Assembly (NCBI GenBank): GCA_026545765.1
Contig: JAIFAC010000459.1
Location: 1-64,000 of the forward strand
Origin: Plantago major
Taxonomy: Eukaryota > Streptophyta > Magnoliopsida > Lamiales > Plantaginaceae
Length of the DNA: 64,000 bases
Reading direction: 5' to 3'
A program made the translations under genes and the position numbers. Each line of letters starts with the position of its first letter. Position 1 is the stretch's first letter. Of the stretch, positions 37,224-49,161 are shown piece by piece. The notes under the pieces were generated by a model. That model was not told where the DNA came from, made no database searches, and saw only the letters and a program-made list of their open reading frames with translations.

Positions 37224-39789
37224 ATGGTTGGGCCGGGTAGACCGCAGTTTGTACTATTCGGGTCGTCGATAGTTCAGCAGAGCTTCGCTTTCGGAGGATG
37301 GGGAGCCATTCTCACCGATCTCTATGATCGCAAGGTAACCAACTTCGATCCATCTCTGCTTTCTTTCTATTTTAACTTCAAGCTTATGAATTCCTATTAG
37401 TCTTCTCACTTCTTCTTCTATAGATACACCCACACATACATACATACATACATACATACACACTGGTCTTAAATCTTAATCTTATTTTGTGTTTCTGTTT
37501 ATTGGAATTGATGATCTGCTCTTGAATAGGTTTCCTTTATTTCTAATTACTTCTTTCTCAGTTTAATTCATGGCTATTCATTTTCTGGTGTAACATAGGG
37601 AAAATTATTGGGGGAAGGTTGTAGGAACAACTTTATAACTTTTTTATATAAATAAATTTTATTGATTCTAGTTCGAAGTTTGATCTTTCATTTATACCCT
37701 TCAGGCTAGATTTTACAAATTAAACTTACCAAAACTAAGTTAATTAAAACCTCAATTAATATATTCAATATTTCATATAACTTTTTGCTTCATACTTCAT
37801 GTTTATATGTTGATAAAAAGTCTACAGGTGCAAGATTATGAATATGTCCATATAGCACGAACATATGTCAGTCTGCACTGACTGAAATAGCATTGATATT
37901 TATCTACAAGTGTCATATTCTAAACATGTCCGTTAATGTTGCAGACATTTTGTATAAGCACTGACATATGTTTGAAGCTACATTCTGCATTTACTCCAAC
38001 TCTATTAATATCTTAATAATGAATTTTGTAACTGATATTTGCAAGGGTATTTGCAAGGGTATGATTGTATCTTCGTATTTGTCAACAATCAATCCCAACC
38101 ACTCATTTGAAAATGTTGTACTAACATCACCAACAAAATTATTGGCTACCTTCTAATTTAGCCAAAATTATTGGCTAGACTGGTCTATCATTATTTCATA
38201 CGGTCTAGGTGGTCTAGGTGATAATTGACATATATCCGTTACAAACATATGTATGTGCATAACAAATCATATAACTCTGGCCTGGTGTTCAGGCTTTCGA
38301 GTAAATTCAATAATTTAATTAATGAATTTGCATTAAAATGACAGACAACTAAGAAAGTTTGTTTCTCTTGTTTTCTTGATTGTGTACTTGAACTAGTTAG
38401 TGTCTTGGATCCAGGTGATTGAATAAGTAATACTCCTCCGTCCCGATTCAACTTTCCACGGGTCCGGAGAAATGGTAATAAAGTAGCAGATATATTGAAT
38501 AAATTATGAGAGATAGTGAATGAAGTATAAGAATGAATGATTAAAGATGGAGATATTTTTCATTTCCCATTTAAGGGATGAGAAGTTGAAATTGGGATGT
38601 CTGGAGGGTGGGAAGTTGAATTTAGGATGGAGGAAGTATCAGATACGAAAGATCATCAGGTTTTCATTTTATTCGACTTCTCTGTATCTTTGCATATAAT
38701 GTGTTTTTGCCACAGGCTGACATAGTAATACGGGGATATTCTGGTTGGAATTCAAGGCAAGCCCTTCAAGTATTGCACCGAATTTTCCCTAAGGTACCCA
38801 TGCACTTGATTAAATTATCTCCTGCTCAATATCTTTGTATCTTCGTGGCTATCAGTATCCCTTTTGCTATTAGAAATTGAACTTCTTTACAGTTTACTTT
38901 CTCGGTCGCTTATTCTCACTGCCTGAATTATTTTAGGAAGCAGCTATTCAGCCTTCTCTGGTTATAGTATATTTGGGTGGTAATGATTCTGTGCAACCTC
39001 ACCCAAGTGGTTTGGGCTCTCATGTTCCTCTTCCTGAATATATCGAGAATATGAAAAAGATTGCTCTTCATCTCAAGGTAAGATTGATACGATTCCATTG
39101 CTCTGTTATGGATTTAATTAATGTATAATATTATTTCATGCATTCTGTCGCAGAGTCTTTCTGAGATGACACGGTTAATATTTCTTACTGCTCCTCCTGT
39201 CAACGAGGCAATGATTCGAGAACATTATGGGTAATGTGAAGCCTGAACTTGCATTTTGTGTTAATCAATGGTTTGATCATGCTTGAATTGAATAATGGTA
39301 AGTTAATATGCTGCCAGTAATTCACTAGATGATCAAGCTCGGACAAACAAATCCAGCTGTATATATGCTCAAGCTTTGGTCGACCTATGCAAACAGCTCG
39401 ATGTAAAAGTCATTAACCTTTTTACAGCGATGCAACAAAGAGAAGATTGGGAAAAAACTTGCTTCAGGTAAGTTCGTAAATTCATTCCATGCTATGCTGT
39501 TTTCTGAAAGTCCAAGTTTCACTAGAATTGTTTTCAGATGAACATGTGCAGGGATGGCTTCCATCTTTTATCTGAAGGTAGCAAAATTGTAGTGAAAGAG
39601 ATATTGATGGTACTGAAAGAAGCTAACTGGGAGCCGAGCTTATATTGGCTGTCAATGCCAAATGAGTTTGCTGATGATTTACCTTATTACACTGTTCGCC
39701 GTGATGGCAAAAGCTCCTCCAATCCTTCCAATCTGATATCTCGTTGGAAACGTGAGTGGATGATGAACAGCATCAAGTCGAAACTCTGA
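37224..39789 (+). CDS. GDSL esterase/lipase, CPRD49-like (SGNH hydrolase), six exons
   Basis: The predicted protein is 264 residues, a usual length for the plant CPRD49 group, whose members are SGNH-fold ester hydrolases with poorly known substrates. Exons: 37,224-37,334, 38,716-38,793, 38,937-39,077, 39,154-39,230, 39,318-39,467 and 39,552-39,789. All have GT-AG borders and consistent phase, with no internal stop. Visible catalytic blocks are FGSSIV at the N-terminus (nucleophile Ser15), YLGGNDS (Asn79) and DGFHL (Asp187 and His190). There is no signal peptide, since the protein opens directly with MVGPGRPQFVLFGSS. The start was chosen because it is the first ATG and gives the family's MVGP opening. 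A poly(A) signal AATAAA lies at 40,006-40,011. Intron 1 contains a CATA microsatellite (about 37,433-37,460) and a Stowaway MITE. It looks functional. Confidence 0.95.
38433..38636. mobile_element. Stowaway-type MITE in intron 1 of the GDSL gene
   Basis: Left end CTCCTCCGTCCCGATTCAAC, right end GATGGAGGAAG, with TA at 38,431-38,432 and 38,637-38,638. It is 204 bp long and its arms are complementary near both ends. Confidence 0.8.
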
Positions 39790-40005
39790 AACTCTTGTGT
39801 CTGCAAATTTTACTCACATTTTCATGGCCCACTATATGATGTGGACTCTCACTATTTTTACGCAGACTCATCACATATACAATATCAATTCCACTGTATA
39901 TTGTTGCGATGAATTCATTTGTAATTCGGTACATAGTAAATTGGATAAAGATGATCATGTACCTCGAGTTGTATGTTCTGTAACTCATACATCGTATATA
40001 TGTTA

Positions 40006-40011
40006 AATAAA
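40006..40011 (+). terminator. Poly(A) signal of the GDSL gene
   Basis: AATAAA lies 217 bases after the stop codon, a normal plant 3' UTR length. Confidence 0.5.
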
Positions 40012-40751
40012 ATTATTGGAATAGCGTTATGTAGAGTTATTTGGATCTTCAAGTACAATATATTTTAGTCTTTATGCAGTGTAGAAACTATGAACTAGTA
40101 CTTCATCAATTGAAGGAAAAATTACGGAGAATTTGTGGAGATGATGATCCAATTTACAGTAGGAGAAGCTTCAATAGTAACCAACTGATCTAACAGTTTG
40201 ACTCTTATAAATAAATTAAAATTCATCGAACAGAAAATATACCAAGAACGAACTGATATTGGCATTCATCGATCGATCTTGAGCTCAGCCTATCGTCTCT
40301 TCCTTGTCCGTGTAGTGTTGCATATGAATTTGTGTTCGGGATCATCTGTCAAGAATTGAATGCTTCTTTTGTGTTTATCCGCTTCTATCTTAGAATGACT
40401 CCAATTTTTTCTCGCAAGTCCTGCTCGTAATACATAGTTGGTTCTTGTTAGCTTGATCTTCCTTGTCAACTAGTCATTTCGGTTCTGGTTGTTGATGTTC
40501 GTCATTTTTCAATTTTACTAGATTTAACGTCTGTACAACTCTTGCCTCTTCGCTTCCGTTTGGCAAATTGCTCGGGATACTTTGAGGTGACAACGGTAAT
40601 GGCAAATCCCTTGAAAGATTATTTTTGTGTATATGATATAGTGCCACTGTACGAGTTACAAGTGCATAACACAAACGGAGAATGATTAAATTGAAACAAC
40701 ACAAAACAAGGCAAAACGTGCGCATATAGTACTACAAACCAGTGGTCCATT
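40012..40751. other. Space between convergent genes, left part
   Basis: No recognised gene. A minus-strand frame at 40,474-40,725 (83 codons) resembles nothing I know and has no supporting context. Confidence 0.4.
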
Positions 40752-41449
40752 TAGGGCTGTGATCGGGCGGGATATTTCGGACTTTGGGATTTTGGGATCG
40801 GGAATTCGGGATCGGAACAATTTTTTCACGTCCCAATTCCATCCCAAATAAAGTCGGAATTTTTCGGGATTGAAACTTTGGGATTCGGGCGAGATCGTGC
40901 GGGATTTCGGGATCCCAAATAAGCCTAATGCATATTCATCACCCAATTCAAATATAGCATTTGCAGCTAGCTGTGCGCTATTTTCTTAGACAAATATAGG
41001 CAGCATAAGAAATTTGATTCAGAATTTGAACATCATCATACAAGTAATTCCAGTACAAGTTAGACCAACAAGACAATCTAAAGTTGCTTCAGAACACCAA
41101 TGATTGAATGTTGATCCAAAAGTTGCAGTGCATACTGCATACAAGTAATTCCACTCTAAAAACATTGTACTATCAAAATTGATTAAATGTTTCAATTCTA
41201 CTTATAATGATTTCACTAACTAATACTAGTAACTAATTTGGAAAATTGCAGGGACTTCTTCCACCCATAGTATATATAAAATCCCATTTGGGATCCCAAA
41301 TTCCAATTGGGACGCAAAATCAATCCCAATCCCGTCTCAAAATTTAATATGAGAATTCGGGATTTATCCCAATCGGTATCGGGATTTTAGAGATAATCCC
41401 ATTCGGGGTCGGAATTTTCTCAATGTCCCATACCAAACCCCCACCCCCA
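40752..41449. mobile_element. hAT-type non-autonomous element (698 bp)
   Basis: Starts TAGGGCTGTGATCGGGCGGG and ends CCCCCACCCCCA. The 8-bp flanks GGTCCATT (40,744-40,751) and GGTCAATT (41,450-41,457) differ at one base. The subterminal regions are full of GGGAT/ATCCC motifs in opposite orientations, as is common for plant hAT MITEs. It lies between the 3' ends of two convergent genes. Confidence 0.75.
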
Positions 41450-41662
41450 GGTCAATTCAATCTAAATTGGAAAAAAGGAATGCCAAAGGCCACTTTGACG
41501 TATCAATTCTAGAAAAATACATAGTAAAACTAAACCAAATAAAAAACGTCAAATATATTTATAACGTGATAAAATACACTGAAAATGAAATACTTTTTCT
41601 TTCTTCACAAAACAATCCAACTAGGTACCACCTTTTTACACTCCGGAGGAATTGATGATGGA

Positions 41663-43542
41663 TCACCATCTTTTTCCGGGTACAGCTTGTAAAAGTAAGA
41701 GTATCTGTAGAAAGTAATATGAAGCACCTCCAATTGTTGCATACTGCAGCATTTCACTACCTTCAACGTTGCCAAAATCACCTTTGTTTCCTCGATTGAA
41801 TCCTCCAACTAACCAACCTAACTTCTTGTATCCGCTATCGTGTAGTTTCTTTGTTGCCATCAGGGACCTTGTTTATTTAACACATACAAGTGCCAACAAT
41901 CACAATTACTTTTAATTATTAATATATACTACTTCCTCGTCTCCATATTATTTATTTCGACTTTTTTGTCATTTTCAACTTTGACTATGAATAAATCTTA
42001 AACGGTAAATGTAAATTGTTCAATTAAATTATATTATGATACTTTAAAGACTAAAGTTTCATAATATGATTTAATTGATCATTTTACATTTGCGATTTAA
42101 GATTAATTTGTAGTCAAAGTTGTACAATGTTGACTGGAAAAAGTCAAATTCAGTAACATGGAATGGAAGGGGACGGAGGAAGTAATAAAAACACTATCAA
42201 ATTTAATTAGACACCATTTTAGTGACATCTTAAAATAATCGAGGTTAGAACTTTAGTTGTATTGGACACCAACTTGATAAAAAGTGATTTTTACCATATT
42301 ATACTCACATAAGGTAATTAGAGGTGAAAATCTAATCTATGTAGTACTTTTAAGAAAGAGGAGGTTAATTAACAGTTAACAATCACTTTATCATCCTATT
42401 TATTAGATATCTATCGCCATACGGCCCATACCAGTAATATATAAGTCACTTTATCAGCTCATTATATAAACATACACTTAAGATAACTTAAACATGAAAA
42501 ACAAAAAATATAATAACAGATTGGTATATATGACTTTAACATACTTTTAACAAATGAATAGTAACAAAACTTTAATTGAGTTGTGAAAAATTGTACTAAT
42601 TGTGATAAAGTTAAAATTTTATTATGTTTGTAGGGTTTTTATAGGATGTGTATGAGTAAAGTGATGTGTATAAGATTTTTTAAGATTATTTGATTGGTTT
42701 TAAGGTTATTGAGTGGTTTTAATTTGTTATAATTAATAAAAAATTAAAGTAGAAGAAAAAGAGTAGGTAGATAAATAAAATTTCATTGAGTTGAATAGTA
42801 GGTAATTAAAAACATGTACATTTCCGACTCGATTAAAATTGATATACAAACCGAATCAGAAGGCCAACTCGTTTAAAATGAAGATTTAAATTTATCCCAA
42901 AGAGTGGGATACACTCTCTTTAGCAAAATTGATTGGTATTTCATGAGTTAGCTTATATACATGATAACTTAGGTATTAGTTGATAATCTATTTGGTTTTT
43001 ATGAATTCGTATAGTAAATTAATTGATTGAAAACGTTTTTTTTATGAATTTGTATAGAAAATGAAGATTGTGTACCTTAATCCTTCTCCACAGGCTACCA
43101 ACAACTTGGATTCTTTATCCGGAACAAGATTCTCAACTTGTTGAACAAAATCAGGATTAAGCATGGTAAAGTACTGTCCAGTCCAAGCACCAATGTAGCC
43201 AAAATGCACCCACTTCTTCAACAACGTTAGAGGGCTGGTATCCTTATCCTCCACGAACAATGGAACGTGCATCGACCCGGAAACACGTGCCTTATCCCAC
43301 TCCCAACGTGGCCGGATGTCGAGCAGCTTGTACCCGTCAGACTCCATGGCTGAGGCTGCATCTTTTGGTGTTATGGAGGTCACCGCACCCGATAGGACCA
43401 GCTCCTTGGCGCTTGCGCCGAGGACTGCGTACGTTCGTAGACCGGCTGATCGTGGTCGAGGAGGAGATGATGAGAATGGTGGCGGGAGGTGGTGTTTGGG
43501 AAATGATGTGTGGTTCAAGTGTTTTATTTCAATTGCCATCAT
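41663..43542 (-). CDS. STR10: Rhodanese-like domain protein, chloroplastic (Arabidopsis STR10-like), two exons
   Basis: The predicted protein is 223 residues. Exon 1 is 43,542-43,076 and exon 2 is 41,867-41,663 on the minus strand, with a GT-AG intron of 1,208 bp and matching phase. Residues 1 to about 40 are Ser/Pro/Arg/His-rich, as in a plastid transit peptide. The rhodanese domain follows, from SITPKDAASAMESDGYKLLD through RPRWEWDKARV, the HVPLFVEDKD and GYIGAWTGQ blocks, to the active-site loop ACGEGLR with Cys151. The second exon reads LHDSGYKKLGWLVGGFNRG and ends with a hydrophobic stretch (YYFLQILLLLQAV) that may be a membrane anchor. Block order and wording match Arabidopsis sulfurtransferase 10 as I recall it. 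Substrate and role are not established; retention of the Cys suggests possible catalysis. It is convergent with the GDSL gene. Confidence 0.9.
41932..42182. mobile_element. Stowaway-type MITE in the intron of the STR10-like gene
   Basis: Left end CTTCCTCGTCTCCATATTAT, right end GGGGACGGAGGAAG, with TA at 41,930-41,931 and 42,183-42,184. The arms are largely complementary around TTAATTGA/TCAATTAA, so the transcript would fold into a long hairpin. Confidence 0.85.
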
Positions 43543-44523
43543 ATCTTTTTCTTATCCCTTCCGGCAGTCACTCGTCACTTTTGTTAAGGCCTAAGGGGCA
43601 TATACACAAAGAGACCCGGACTGAACCGGATTTCCAGGTCCAATCAATATTTTTTTGTACCCGGTCTCCTGAGAGAATGTAGTTTAGGAGAGACCGTAAA
43701 GACTCAAAGGAATTTTATGACACAACACAAGTGGTAAGTTTCGTGGGTTAACCGACGACCTGGATCGATCCGTGAGTTTTTTTTAAAAAATTACAACACC
43801 ACCCATGACTGCCAAATAATTAAAGCAGCTAGCCTTTTGGGCCGTCCATGGATCGTTGATAAATGGATGGAGCTTTAACCTTTCTTAAAGCTCCATCCAT
43901 GAAAATTTGAAAGAGGAAAATAAAACTTATACTAAGATACAATTGTTTTCCGAACTAATCTTTGATTAATTGTCAATTGAGTTGTTTTGAATAGTGTTGA
44001 GCTTCTATTGAGATGGTTTGAGTTTGATTATGGTTATTATTAAATTAGTATTGAGTCAATTTTGTTAATTATACAAGTGCAAAGTATGGACTTGGAGAAA
44101 GTAGGGGTGAATTTACATTTTTTGAGAATTATAAAGTGACTAAGGTTTATTGGAAATATGGTTAAGATTAAGGTTTTATTGAGAGATGATTAAGGTTTAT
44201 GTGACAAATGATAAATGTTTTAATTAGTAACGGTTAAGGTCTAAACAAATTGTTAAGGTTATTGTGCATTCTTATTAATGATTTTATATTTTTCAATGTT
44301 ATGCAAGTTGTAAAAGTTATATGAGAAATAGTTGAAGTTTTAATAAACTATGTTTAAGGTTTAGGTGATAAATGGTTAAAGTTTTCATTAGTAATTGTTA
44401 AAGTTCATTCTATATATGGTTAAAGCTCTAATTAGTAATGTTTAAGGTTTTTAATTAATAAACATTAATTTATGTGATAAATGGTTATTGTTTTAATTTG
44501 TAATGGTTAATGTTTATGTGCTC
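43543..44523. other. Upstream region of the STR10-like gene and AT-rich spacer
   Basis: Includes a small hairpin GGTCTCCT...AGGAGAGACC (about 43,661-43,695) and an inverted pair ATGGATGGAGCTTTAA/TTAAAGCTCCATCCAT at about 43,864-43,902. The rest is AT-rich with repeated TTAAGGTTTA-like strings. No gene is recognised. Confidence 0.45.
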
Positions 44524-45345
44524 AGTTCTTAAGGGCAATTGAAGAATTCTAAAATCTTATGGAGAAATGGTGAATCCTTTAACATGAAACAAAAATTCAA
44601 ATTATTATACAAAAAGGTACTCCCTCTGTTCCATTAATAACTTCATAACTTTCCTTATTTGAGATTTCGTTAGAAACTTCCTAGGCCAAAAAAGGAATTT
44701 TTTTTTTATCCCACTGACTAATTCTTTATTATATCTATTTTTCCTACTTTATAACTATTTTATTCACTCTCTTTCTACTTTACCACTCACTTACAACTTT
44801 ATCATTATAATACCACTCACAAATTTATATTTTATTAGTTTTCTTAATCTAAGATAAATTAACACCTTAGGAAGTTACTAATGGAACGGAAGTAGTATAT
44901 GTTTATGTGTAATCTTGTAAATGTTCTATCATTATATATAAACATTATCAGGAATACACAATAACCTAAAACATCGAAACATAAACCTTAACCATTTTGC
45001 AAATGAACCTTAACCATTTAAACTTAATTAGCTTAACAGATAAAAATATATTACGCCCTTAATTAAGGGTTTGTTGGGGTCATTCAATCATTCTAAAACC
45101 CTATGGATGAAATGGCGAACCCTAAAATCCTTGACACATAAAACATAAATTCAGGTTTATGCATAAAGGTAAAAGTTTAAGTGTAACCTTGTAAAGGTTC
45201 TATTTTTACATATAAACCTTATCAGGAACACACAATAACCTAAAACGTTCTAAACGCAAACATTAACCATTTTTCAAAAGAACCTTAAGCTTAACTAGAT
45301 TAACAGTGAAAAATATCTTACGCCCTTAATTAGGTTTTCGGGAGT
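44524..45345. repeat. Tandem duplication (about 275-bp unit), left copy split by a MITE
   Basis: The left unit (about 44,524-45,065, containing the MITE) and the right unit (about 45,066-45,345) share blocks such as ACACAATAACCTAAAAC and TTACGCCCTTAATTA in the same order and orientation. The right unit lacks the Stowaway element at the equivalent AAAGGTA site. Confidence 0.75.
44620..44895. mobile_element. Stowaway-type MITE
   Basis: Left end CTCCCTCTGTTCCATTA, right end TAATGGAACGGAAGTAG, with TA at 44,618-44,619 and 44,896-44,897. It is absent from the neighbouring duplicate unit. Confidence 0.85.
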
Positions 45346-46806
45346 TGAAAGTGCAAGAAACTTGCACTGTTGATACAACACTGATAGTAGTATACTGGCA
45401 TTGTTGACTCAACAATGATTGATTTGTGTTGTGCACTTTATTTCTAATATTTTAGATTTTGCATTTATTCACTAATTTAACCTAGTTACATGATTTTAGT
45501 TGAAAGATTATGTTATAGGAGCTGGTTTGGAAAGAATCGAATATAGTGGGAATGATCTTGAAGGATTAAAAGATGGAAGTCAAGATATTTTAAAGGAGTT
45601 TTGAGATTTCAAAAGAAGAACTTTGACAAGGCAACAAGATCTATGAAGTATCTTTTTTGGATGTTGTTTAACTTTATAAATAGAAGAGATGATTCATGCT
45701 TTAAAGATATGCAAGTGAAGAGCAACAAGGCTAGATTTTATATTCATACTTGACGTGACTTGGCAAAAACGATTATATATGCTCTGAAGATGAATTTATA
45801 GAGTGCTTGGTGATCGTAATTAGGTAGGACTTTTTCTTTTTCTATGTAAATCTCTATGCTCTGATTGGTCAATATTAATTCTTGGTTTGATAAATCTTTT
45901 ATTCTGATTGGTCCAAATAAATTTATCTTGCTGATATGGTAAAGTGTAAACATCTTGCGCCATGTGAACGTAATTAGTGCATGGAAATCAAAATATTGTC
46001 TTAATTTGGAAATATTTCTTCATTATGGTAGAGTTTGATTTTGATAAATAAGTAAAGAAGCAGCCTAAAATTAAGTCAACGTCCATATAGTGGGATAGTG
46101 AAAATGTATGAATAGTACTATTAAATCATGGACAAATAAAGAATTAAAATAATTAAAAAAATCATGGAAACGTTCACATGGCACAAGATTGAAATATCCC
46201 TCACCTATGTATATATGGACAAATAAATAATTAAAATAATCATGGAACGTTCAAATAAAAATGAGTAAATCTCCTAAGAGACCGTTTATAGTAAAGATTT
46301 AAAAAAAAAGACGAACATACATTAATATTACTAATCGGAATATAAGATGTTTAGTTAATAATATAGTTCCGTATATATGTAATAAATTAAATATAGACGG
46401 CCTCACATAAAACTTTGTGAATAAAAATATGACGTAGATGAGAAAGGAAAATATAAACTGCAACCTGCATCATATTTTGATTTATACTATTAATAAGAAT
46501 AGTAATTCAATTGGACATTTTATATTTGCGGTTGAAAATTAATTTGTTGTCAAAGTCACGTACGATTGACCGATAGGTCAAACGTGGCCTATTTTAGCGG
46601 GACAGATAGAGTATGTTCTATGATTTTATGAGAAAATTTTTAAACTTATACGAAAATGTTTAAATCTTTAATTGAGGTTATCTGATCCGGAAAAAGTTTA
46701 AGGTTTCATGAAATATTTAGTTTCAACTTATGGTGAACTACTTATTGAAAAAATTCTAGCCAAAGACCTTTTTGCCACCAAATATTATAAAAAAAGACCC
46801 AACATG
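45346..46806. other. AT-rich spacer, no gene recognised
   Basis: Several short unsupported frames. Near 46,590-46,610, GGGACAGATAGAGTA resembles one end of a Stowaway element, but no matching left end was found. Confidence 0.4.
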
Positions 46807-46905
46807 AGTTAATACAATGTTGTAACTCAGAGAGTGCTGAGTTAATGTAATGTTGTTACTCAGCGAGTCATGCATCAATATAGTGTTGCAACTCAGAGAA
46901 TCTCT
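46807..46905. repeat. 33-bp tandem repeat, three units
   Basis: Three consecutive 33-bp units, each with an ATGTTGTAACTCAGAGAGT-like core, at 46,807, 46,840 and 46,873. The units differ at several positions, the third most. Confidence 0.85.
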
Positions 46906-47168
46906 ATTCGAATTAAATTTTCGAGAGGGGTACCGGCCTGTGAGTAACCCCTTATTATTACCCACTCTCTATTGTTAGGGCACAATCACATATTCGTACC
47001 CACATTTTAAACAATTATATCCACACACACATTGAGATTTATCTATATACTACATTAAGCAAAAAAAATTTTGAGCCATTTTAGAGTGTCCACATCAATT
47101 AATTAGTTGGCAAATCCCTATGCTGTGATTGGTTTATTCTATTGTTGAGTGTTAAATCGTTTTATTCT

Positions 47169-48053
47169 TGTTGAGGGTAAAATTCCCCAACTACTTAGAG
47201 ATTATTCGACTTCACGGTTAATGACCAAGACGTCCACAAGTAAGAAGCTCCGTACCGCGTAAGAGCCAACGTATGAGAGCATGCGATCCTAAGCTTGGTA
47301 AGAACCTGTACGAGTAACTTGAGGGGTGGGGTTAGGACCCGGTTTGCTAAGTGTCAAACCGGTTTGAGACTTTACTCAAGAGAGACTGAAGATCTACTCT
47401 GTACAGTAGTCTAGGTTTGGAAGTAATTCTTGCTTACCATTATCATGGGGATGTGTGCCCTATATATAGATTTCACCCCAATTGGGAGGGTTCCACCAGA
47501 TCATGCCAAGTGTAAGGCCTAGATTGAGCCACCAAGGCTTCAATAGGCCCATGGCCCATTAATGACACTTGCCCCATCCCACTTTGGGCTTTCAGGGGTA
47601 GTTTAGTCATTATCAAGAGAGTTTTTAGAGGGTGTGACATAGTCTACCGAGGGTCAAGGTCCGAAGAGGTCGGTCCGGACGCTTGGTCCGGACCATATAG
47701 GGCTGTCTATGGGGTACTTCCCTAAGTTTGCCCAACTCTTCCGATTCGGACCTTATGGCTCGGACCTCCTTACTCTCTAGTGCCAGTTTACTTGGTTGCT
47801 TGTGAGATTGTCATGTTGGGTCCGAATGATCGTCCGTATCGGACCTAGATGGGTAGGACCTGAAGGCCTAGAGTCGGACCTAGTATCGTTCAAGCCCTCT
47901 GTCCCTCTCTCCTAGGGAGGGTCGGACCTGAGGGACCTAGGGTCGGACCTATGGGTCGGATCATAGTGTCTTGGATCCTTTAGAGAACTTGAGACGCCTT
48001 AGGATTCGTTCCAAAGGCGCCTATGACGGATTGGACATATTTTCGTATTAACA
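47169..48053 (-). repeat. Left (3') LTR of the complete Tat element
   Basis: 885 bp, starting TGTTGAGGGTAAAATTCC and ending CGTATTAACA. It contains short GGTCGGACCTAGG-type repeats (about 47,840-47,960) that vary in number between the two LTRs. A purine-rich tract (minus strand CTAGGGGGACATA) borders its inner edge. Confidence 0.93.
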
Positions 48054-48696
48054 TATGTCCCCCTAGTTTCCAAGTATCTTAGTAGAAGATAGTTGTCGAA
48101 CTATTGGTTGAGACCGAAGAGGATGGGTTGTTGCTTGGTCCAATCCGTCTCTCGTAAGCAGAAAAAAGGTGTAATCCGTGCTTCGTATTGTCCTTAACTT
48201 AATCTCCCCCCCCCCCCCCTTTTCTTTTTTACTTTCGTTGTCGTCCGAGGGAAAAGGTTCGGAGTGCAACAAAGTTAAGAAAGAAAAGGGTATTTGTAAG
48301 TGAGACTAAGTGTAGACTGAGAACGTCGAAGTTGTACCTTTGGTAGGTTACGGGTTAATCCGTAGATGAGTGTCCTATCCGGACCAAAGTCTTTTATAAA
48401 GAGAAGGTCCGAAGGAAAACGTCCGAGTGGACGAGGCTCCGTATGTTAGCAAGTGATCTTTGCCAGGAAAAGTTCCGAGGCGTCCGATGGGTAATCATCC
48501 GAGGCCTGAGTGTTGTCTTCCGCCCGAAAGTGTGGAAGTTTGTTGTATGCGTCTTTGTTATCGCAAGGTAAGTTTTTTGTACCGATTCGTCATTTCGCTT
48601 GGTATTGTTGTACTACACCGTTGGATGATTTTTTTATCTACGATTGAGATTTAATCCCGAAAAATCGTGACGGTTGGAGTTCCAGATATAGCCCTC

Positions 48697-48704
48697 TATA
48701 AATA
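48697..48704 (+). promoter_or_regulatory. TATA box upstream of the antisense ORFs of the Tat element
   Basis: A perfect TATAAATA on the plus strand, about 460 bases before the first ATG of the antisense ORF region. It is followed at the expected distance by a pyrimidine-rich CATTCTCTCAC that could be the start site. A GTAAGT donor-like site at about 48,864 suggests a leader intron. Confidence 0.6.
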
Positions 48705-49161
48705 GGGGCCTAAGTCGCTTTCATTCTCTCACTTTTAGAGATAAGATTTTTGTACTTGAGCACGTCCGAAGCAGTTACAACCAATCCAAAGCGAGTAAGA
48801 AGAAGTTCGTAGTGCGTGGTTCCGTGCGGAGTCATCTGCCTTCAATCCAACCATCCGAGTACAAGTAAGTTTGTTTTGTTGCGTGATTTAATTGCCCTTG
48901 CTTGTTGTGTCGTTTCTGTTAAGAGTATAGTCTGCTCGGATGTATGCCCATGATGCGTAGGCTATAGTTAGCAATAACCAATGTCTTGGCTATGTTGACT
49001 AACACCGAGTTAACATCTTACTGACTCCGAACTAACTTCGTCCGGTAGACTCGCTTTATTTTGTCCGAAATTTAAAATTCCTTCTCCTTTTTTAATATAC
49101 ATAAACGGCCTCTCGGACTGCCATCTTAAAGCTTACGAAATTGCCTTCTCCTTTCCCTAGG

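Noticed and set aside
37254-37463. Minus-strand frame opposite GDSL exon 1
   Set aside because: It is a shadow of the exon and runs into a CATA microsatellite.
40474-40725. 83-codon minus-strand frame
   Set aside because: No recognised domain, no splice or promoter context, composition like random AT-rich DNA.
43260-43682. 140-codon plus-strand frame
   Set aside because: It is the antisense shadow of the rhodanese exon 1, whose own frame has a clear domain and splice site.
45738-45960. 69-codon minus-strand frame
   Set aside because: No homology I recognise and no supporting signals.
48206-48222. Long C homopolymer
   Set aside because: Within the Tat element and prone to sequencing error; no function can be argued.
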